DNA of 9,570 bases, taken from positions 1 through 9,570 of the forward strand of contig QHVW01000388.1 in assembly GCA_003223675.1 (NCBI GenBank), given 5' to 3'. Shown here one piece after another: positions 5,416 to 9,570 of the stretch (position 1 is the stretch's first letter; each line of letters opens with the position of its first letter). Below the pieces are notes generated by a model. That model did not search any database. It saw only the letters and a list, made by a program, of their open reading frames with translations, and was not told the origin of the DNA. Origin of the DNA: Acidobacteriota bacterium. GTDB lineage: Bacteria; Acidobacteriota; Thermoanaerobaculia; Multivoradales; UBA5704. A program made the position numbers and the translations under genes.

Positions 5416-7092
5416 TTGAGGTCTTTACTCAGCCCTCGCGGGCTCGCCATACTTCTCGCGGGGCTCATTCTGACGGGGATCGTGCCGCTGGCGGCCCAGG
5501 CCCCGGTCCAGGAGCAGCCCGCCCCCTCGCTCCCCCAGACCCTGCAGCCGATCCTCCGCGCCCGCATCCCCGCCTCCGGCAAGCCGCCGGAGCTGCCGGC
5601 GGCGGGCGGGAGCTTCCGCGCCGCGCCCGATCTCCCCTGCTTCTACGACCGGCGGCAGTACGCTCCCGCCTGGATCGGCGACAAGGGGGTACGGCCGGAC
5701 GCCGACGAGCTGATCGCTGCCCTGGCCGACGCCCCCGCCGACGGCCTCGACCCCGAGCGCTACCGCCTGGCCGACCTGCGCCAGCGGCTCGCCCAGGCGA
5801 AGAGCGCTCCGGCGACCGGCGACCTCGCGGAAATCGACCTGCGGCTGACCGACGCCTTCCTGAGCTTCGCGGCCGACCTGTACAACGGCGCGGTGAACCC
5901 CGACCTGCTCTACAGCGACTGCCGGCTCAACCTCCCCGAGACCGATCTCGCCGCCGCCCTGGAGAGCGCTGTCACCGGCGACCGCGTGCGCCAGGCGCTC
6001 GCCGCTCTCGCGCCCCCCCACGCCGGCTACAAGGCCCTCAAGGCCGCGCTGGCGCAGTACCGCGCCCTGGCCGCCCGCGGCGGCTGGCCGGAGGTGCCGG
6101 CCGGACCGTCCCTGAAGCCCGGCGACCGCGGCGAACGGGTGGCCGCCCTGCGCGCCCGCCTCGAAGCCTCGGGGGACCTCGCGCCGAACGCCTCGCCGGC
6201 CCCCCAAGGGGACAACCCCCGCGATCTCTTCGACGCCCCCCTCCAGGCCGCCCTGGTCAAGTTTCAGGATCAGCACGGCCTCGATACTGACGGCAAGCTG
6301 GGCAAGGGGACCCTGGCGGCCCTCAACGTGCCGGCCGAGCAGCGGGTCCGGCAGATCGAGATCAACCTCGACCGCTGGCGCTGGTTGCCGCGCGATCTTG
6401 GCGATCCTGGCGAGCGCTACATCATGGTGAACATCGCCGGCTTCCACCTGGACGTGATGGACGGCGGCAAATCCGTGCTGGCGATGAAGGTCGTCGCCGG
6501 CAAGCCCACGACCCGGACCCCGATGTTCAGCGGCCGGATGACCAACGTGGTCCTCAACCCCTACTGGAACGTGCCGCCGGACATCGCCCGCAAGGAGGTG
6601 CTGCCGCGGATCGCGCGCGAGCCGGGGTATGCCGAGAAAGAGGGTCTGGAGGTCCAGGGCACCGAGGTCCGTCAGAAGCCCGGCCCCAAGAACGCCCTGG
6701 GACGGGTCAAATTCCTCTTCCCCAACCGCTTCAACGTCTACCTGCACGATACGCCGTCGCGCGCCCTGTTCAGCCGCACCGTGCGCAGCTTCAGCCACGG
6801 CTGCATCCGCATCGAGAAGCCGGTGGAGCTGGCCGAGTACCTGCTGCAGGACGATCCCCGATGGACGCCCGATAAGATCGCCGCGACGATCGCCAAGGGC
6901 TGGGAGACCTGGATCACCATCCCCAGGCCCCTCCCCGTCCACGTCGCCTACTGGACCGCCTGGGTGGACGACGCCGGGACGGTGCAGCTCCGGGACGATC
7001 TCTACGGGCGGGACAAGCCGCTGTTGAAGATCCTGGGGACAGAGGAGCTCGCCACCGCCACGAATCCTCAGGCCACCCGCCGCCCCGGATAG
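5416..7092 (+). CDS. L,D-transpeptidase, YcbB/LdtD-like (YkuD catalytic domain)
   Basis: This 558-residue envelope enzyme forms 3-3 (L,D) peptidoglycan crosslinks by attacking the tetrapeptide donor with a Cys thiol. Order of parts: hydrophobic export signal or anchor (about 9-29), linker, scaffold domain (about 75-220, FYDRRQYAPAWI and DGLDPERY typical), peptidoglycan-binding domain (about 232-305, LKPGDRGERVAALRARL and FQDQHGLDTDGKLGKGTL), then YkuD catalytic domain (about 334-480). The active-site residues are His444 (YLHDTP) and S460-HGCIR with His461 and Cys463. The tail, PVHVAYWTAWVDDAGTVQLRDDLYGRD, matches the YcbB C-terminus and gives a near-normal length (E. coli YcbB is about 615). 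A TTG start at 5416 is taken because it alone precedes the signal segment, with AAAGG ten bases upstream. It sits 16 bases after the CBS gene. Its last 25 bases overlap the convergent DUF2071 gene. Confidence 0.93.
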   Translation: MRSLLSPRGLAILLAGLILTGIVPLAAQAPVQEQPAPSLPQTLQPILRARIPASGKPPELPAAGGSFRAAPDLPCFYDRRQYAPAWIGDKGVRPDADELIAALADAPADGLDPERYRLADLRQRLAQAKSAPATGDLAEIDLRLTDAFLSFAADLYNGAVNPDLLYSDCRLNLPETDLAAALESAVTGDRVRQALAALAPPHAGYKALKAALAQYRALAARGGWPEVPAGPSLKPGDRGERVAALRARLEASGDLAPNASPAPQGDNPRDLFDAPLQAALVKFQDQHGLDTDGKLGKGTLAALNVPAEQRVRQIEINLDRWRWLPRDLGDPGERYIMVNIAGFHLDVMDGGKSVLAMKVVAGKPTTRTPMFSGRMTNVVLNPYWNVPPDIARKEVLPRIAREPGYAEKEGLEVQGTEVRQKPGPKNALGRVKFLFPNRFNVYLHDTPSRALFSRTVRSFSHGCIRIEKPVELAEYLLQDDPRWTPDKIAATIAKGWETWITIPRPLPVHVAYWTAWVDDAGTVQLRDDLYGRDKPLLKILGTEELATATNPQATRRPG

Positions 7093-7793
7093 ACCGCCAC
7101 CTCCGAGCCGTCCGCCAGGAAGGCCGAGCTGGGCTCCCCGGTGAGGGGCGCCGCGAATTGCCGGCCGTAGAGGGCGGCCACGTCGCAGTCGAGCACCGGA
7201 CGCAGCAGCTTCCAGACCCGCCAGCGCGGGTGCTCCACCTGGTACTCCACGCAGCCGCCGCCGCGCAGGGAGGAGTACCCCCAGTAGTGCTCGGTGATGA
7301 ATTCCTCCTCCGAGCCGGGCGCCGCCTCCTGGGGCGCGCCCCCCACCACGGCGCCGATGCCGTTCCAGCGCCCCCGGAATCGCCAGCCGTACATCACGTA
7401 CATGCCGCCCCGGGTGGGGTCCCCGGTGATTGCGTGGCGCATCGGCAGGGAGACGTATTTCTCGCCGTAGAGGAGCCGCGCCGTGCCGGCGATGGCGAAG
7501 CGGGGGACGATCTCCCTGACGAAGACCACCCCCCGGCGCCAGCCGTCCTCCGCCTTGCGGCGCACGTAGAAGCGGAGGTTCACCTCCTCGAAGTCGCGAT
7601 GCCCGGGGATCGCGATCCCCCGCACCCGGGTGTCGAGGAAGAGGAAGCCCACCACGCTGGCGAAGGTCTTCCCCCGCCACGAGTCGAGCTCCGTGCCGGC
7701 CGGCACCAGGGGCGCCAGGATCTCCGGCGGCACCTCGTAGTTGAGCATCGCGAGATAGCGCCAGCGGGCGGTCAGGAACGGGCGGGGCTCCAC
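7068..7793 (-). CDS. DUF2071 / YqjF family protein
   Basis: This 241-residue soluble protein has the hallmarks of DUF2071 (YqjF family): an opening FLTARWRYLAMLNYEVPPEIL, LDTRVRGIAIPGHRDFEEVN at 53-72 followed by LRFYVR at 73-78, then VVFVREIVPR (89-98), an EEEFITEHYWGYS segment (162-174) and a closing SSAFLADGSEVAVYPG (222-237). The family is predicted to share the acetoacetate-decarboxylase-like fold. I know of no established reaction for it, so function remains open. The GTG start at 7793 lies within the 3' end of aceK, giving a 22-nt overlap. Translation is therefore probably coupled to aceK, with AGGATGG just upstream as a possible ribosome site. The 3' end overlaps the L,D-transpeptidase tail by 25 nt on the other strand, so the two transcripts are complementary at their ends. 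Confidence 0.85.
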   Translation of the reverse strand: MEPRPFLTARWRYLAMLNYEVPPEILAPLVPAGTELDSWRGKTFASVVGFLFLDTRVRGIAIPGHRDFEEVNLRFYVRRKAEDGWRRGVVFVREIVPRFAIAGTARLLYGEKYVSLPMRHAITGDPTRGGMYVMYGWRFRGRWNGIGAVVGGAPQEAAPGSEEEFITEHYWGYSSLRGGGCVEYQVEHPRWRVWKLLRPVLDCDVAALYGRQFAAPLTGEPSSAFLADGSEVAVYPGRRVA

Positions 7794-9541
7794 GCGTCCA
7801 TCCTATCCAATCGATCCAAAAGGCCGGGATGCAGCCTGCGCGATTCGCCATAGGGGTAGAAGGAGACCACCTCCCCCTGGCGGAGACGCTCCTGGAGGCT
7901 CCGCCAGAGCTCGACGCCGAACAGGTCGCCGTGCTCGCGGAGGAAGGCCTCCCGCAGCTCCCCCTGGAGGCCGAGGAAGGTGAGCAACTCGGTGGGGAAG
8001 ATGTCGTCCTCCCCGACGCCGAACCAGGGCTCGGCTGACATCTCCTCCAGCTCGTCGCGCGGCGGCGGCAGCTCCCGGAAAGAGAGATCCGTGAGGGCAC
8101 AGAGCTCGTCGTAGTCGTAGGAGAGGACCCGGCCGTGGCGGGTGACGCCGAAGTTCTTGAGCAGCACGTCGCCGGGGAAGATGTTGGCGGCGGCGAGGTC
8201 CTTGAGGCAGCGCCCCCAGTCGAGGACGGCCGCCTCGGCCTGCGCGGGGTCCGTCTGCTGGATGTAGAGGTCGAGAGGGGCCACCTTCCGCTCGACGTAG
8301 CAGTGGCGGACCAGCACCTCCTCGCCATGGACGGAGACCGTCCGCGAGGCGGTGGCGAGGAGCTCGTCGAGCAGCTCCGGGGCGAAGCGGGAGCGCGGGA
8401 AGGTGAGGAATTCGAACTCCTGAAAGCCCACCAGCCGCCCGACGCGATCGTGGACCTGCACGGTGCGGTACTTCTCCTTGACCCGCTCCCGCGTGGTGTT
8501 CTTCTGCGGCGGGAAGGCGTCCTTGATGACCTTGAAGACGAAGTCGTAGGAGGGGAGGGTGAAGACCGACATCACCAGCCCGCTCGCCCCCGGCGCCGCC
8601 ACGAAGCGGTCTTCCGTGCCGGCGATGTGGGCCATCAGGTCCCGGTAGAGCTCGGTCTTGCCGTGCTTCCGGTAGCCGAGGGCGATGTAGAGCTCGGGCG
8701 TGCGCTTCTTGGGCAGGATCGACCTCAGGAAGCCGATCACCTGGCGCGGGCTCGCCACGTCGACGTGGAAGTCCCAGCGCGCGAAGCTGAACACGACGCT
8801 GGTCTCGTCCTCGGTGTGGAGCACGGCGTCGACCGTGATCCCCTCCTGCGGGTTGACCAGCGCCAGCACCACGGGGACGCGGATCTCCCCGCGGCGGGCC
8901 CGCCCCACCACGTAGGCCCCCTTGTTGCGGAAGAAGAGGGGGCGCAGCACGTCGAGCGCGTCGATCTCGGGGGTGCCGAGCGCCTCGGCGATCCCCTGAT
9001 CGAGCCTCTCGGCCGTCAGGGCGGCATCGCCCGGGAGGTCGCGGAACGGGACGCGGAACCCGGCGTCCTCCAGGACGCGGCGAACCACGGCGGCGTCGAT
9101 CCGGTGGACGGCGTACATGCGGGCGTTCGCCATCTCCCAGCCCTGGAAGGGGAGGGGAAGCTCTTCGGTGGTGAAGTCGATGGCGGGGTCGACCCCGTCG
9201 TGGGCGAAGACCTTGCGGGTGAGGGAGTTGAAGTAGGTCTGGGCGATCTCGAAGTCGTCCCGCCCGAGGATGGCCCGGGCGTAGGCCTCCTTCATCGCCG
9301 CCCACACGGTCCGATCGGCGAGGCGGTCGCGGAGTTGGCCGCGCAGGATCCCGATCGTCTCGTCGACGCTCCACGACGGCAGCTCCAGCTTCTCCAGGGT
9401 GTCGCGATGGATCCCCTCCCAGTCGCGCTCCTCGAAGCGCTGCTTCACCCGCTTGGTGATGGCGCGCAGCCCCCGGTGGTGCTGGTCGAACGCCCGGTGG
9501 ATGGCGTCGGCGCCTTGGGCGGCGGTGAGTTGGAGGTCCAT
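7772..9541 (-). CDS. aceK: Isocitrate dehydrogenase kinase/phosphatase
   Basis: This 589-residue protein matches AceK along its length (E. coli form about 578). AceK phosphorylates and dephosphorylates isocitrate dehydrogenase, diverting isocitrate to the glyoxylate shunt on two-carbon substrates. Clear signatures are LGYRKHGKTELYRDL (288-302), DFVFKVIKDAFPPQKN (333-348) with ATP-binding Lys337, AAANIFPGDVLLKNFGVTRH (450-469) with catalytic Asp458 and Asn463, and YDYDELC (475-481) with Asp476 and Asp478. The N-terminal half (1-about 310) is the regulatory domain. One key position differs: E. coli reads HDRVGRMADTQEF, this protein reads HDRVGRLVGFQEF, so the Asp371 equivalent is Gly372 (codon GGC, 8428-8426). 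ATG 9541 is the first possible start because an in-frame TAA lies nine bases upstream; no Shine-Dalgarno is seen. No aceA, aceB or icd gene is in the window. The DUF2071 gene follows with a 22-nt overlap. Confidence 0.95.
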   Translation of the reverse strand: MDLQLTAAQGADAIHRAFDQHHRGLRAITKRVKQRFEERDWEGIHRDTLEKLELPSWSVDETIGILRGQLRDRLADRTVWAAMKEAYARAILGRDDFEIAQTYFNSLTRKVFAHDGVDPAIDFTTEELPLPFQGWEMANARMYAVHRIDAAVVRRVLEDAGFRVPFRDLPGDAALTAERLDQGIAEALGTPEIDALDVLRPLFFRNKGAYVVGRARRGEIRVPVVLALVNPQEGITVDAVLHTEDETSVVFSFARWDFHVDVASPRQVIGFLRSILPKKRTPELYIALGYRKHGKTELYRDLMAHIAGTEDRFVAAPGASGLVMSVFTLPSYDFVFKVIKDAFPPQKNTTRERVKEKYRTVQVHDRVGRLVGFQEFEFLTFPRSRFAPELLDELLATASRTVSVHGEEVLVRHCYVERKVAPLDLYIQQTDPAQAEAAVLDWGRCLKDLAAANIFPGDVLLKNFGVTRHGRVLSYDYDELCALTDLSFRELPPPRDELEEMSAEPWFGVGEDDIFPTELLTFLGLQGELREAFLREHGDLFGVELWRSLQERLRQGEVVSFYPYGESRRLHPGLLDRLDRMDAWSPARS

Positions 9542-9570
9542 GGGAGGGAGTTACCGGGTCAGGTTGGCAA

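Noticed and set aside
5425..8328. 967-residue minus-strand open frame
   Set aside because: It crosses three recognised genes and reads as low-complexity Arg/Gly/Ser/Ala sequence, as expected from the missing-stop bias of GC-rich DNA.
1..9570. Transposon, prophage, defence or secondary-metabolite cluster
   Set aside because: No transposase, integrase, nuclease, methyltransferase or biosynthetic assembly gene is present; the lone decarboxylase beside an exporter is not enough to call a cluster, and the palindrome lies between them.

Overview
The window is GC-rich (roughly 70 % by eye) bacterial chromosome with densely packed genes and C/G-ending codons. There is no phage, insertion sequence, CRISPR array, tRNA or rRNA. 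Three different long palindromic intergenic repeats lie within 3.7 kb. That repeat load, the GC content and the gene set suggest a GC-rich environmental Gram-negative such as an Acidobacteriota or deltaproteobacterial/Myxococcota-type lineage. This placement is an inference and is uncertain. The YcbB-type L,D-transpeptidase and the exported FKBP-type isomerase fit a cell with a periplasm.

Layout: (1) 1-178, minus strand, N-terminal part of a small antitoxin-like hypothetical gene running off the left edge. (2) 196-333, a composite palindromic repeat lying between divergent genes. (3) 351-2290, plus strand, a two-gene ABC transporter operon of permease then ATPase with a GTGA overlap. (4) 2278-2367, a 90-bp palindrome with a 10-bp period that swallows the ATPase stop codon. 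(5) 2384-3811, plus strand, a group II PLP-dependent decarboxylase. (6) 3808-3883, a third palindrome containing the decarboxylase stop codon, between convergent genes. (7) 3906-4766, minus strand, an exported FKBP-type peptidyl-prolyl isomerase. (8) 4767-4985, a 219-bp divergent intergenic region with a 14-bp tandem repeat. (9) 4986-7092, plus strand, a twin-CBS protein followed 16 nt later by a YcbB-like L,D-transpeptidase. (10) 7068-9541, minus strand, aceK followed by a DUF2071/YqjF gene that overlaps it by 22 nt. The DUF2071 gene also overlaps the transpeptidase tail by 25 nt, tail to tail. No gene-free stretch exceeds 300 bases.

Functionally these are separate small units rather than one pathway: export by an ABC-2-like pump, amino-acid decarboxylation, periplasmic protein folding, peptidoglycan 3-3 crosslinking possibly tied to an adenylate-sensing CBS protein, and control of isocitrate dehydrogenase at the TCA/glyoxylate branch point.

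I do not see a clear new multi-gene system. The points most worth a second look are: the AceK homologue has Gly where E. coli AceK has Asp371, a residue reported as needed for the phosphatase activity; the 90-bp palindrome has exact 10-bp spacing and overlaps a stop codon; two of the three palindromes supply the stop codon of the preceding gene; the first palindrome sits where it could shape promoters of both flanking genes; and the divergent promoter region carries a tandem 14-bp repeat.
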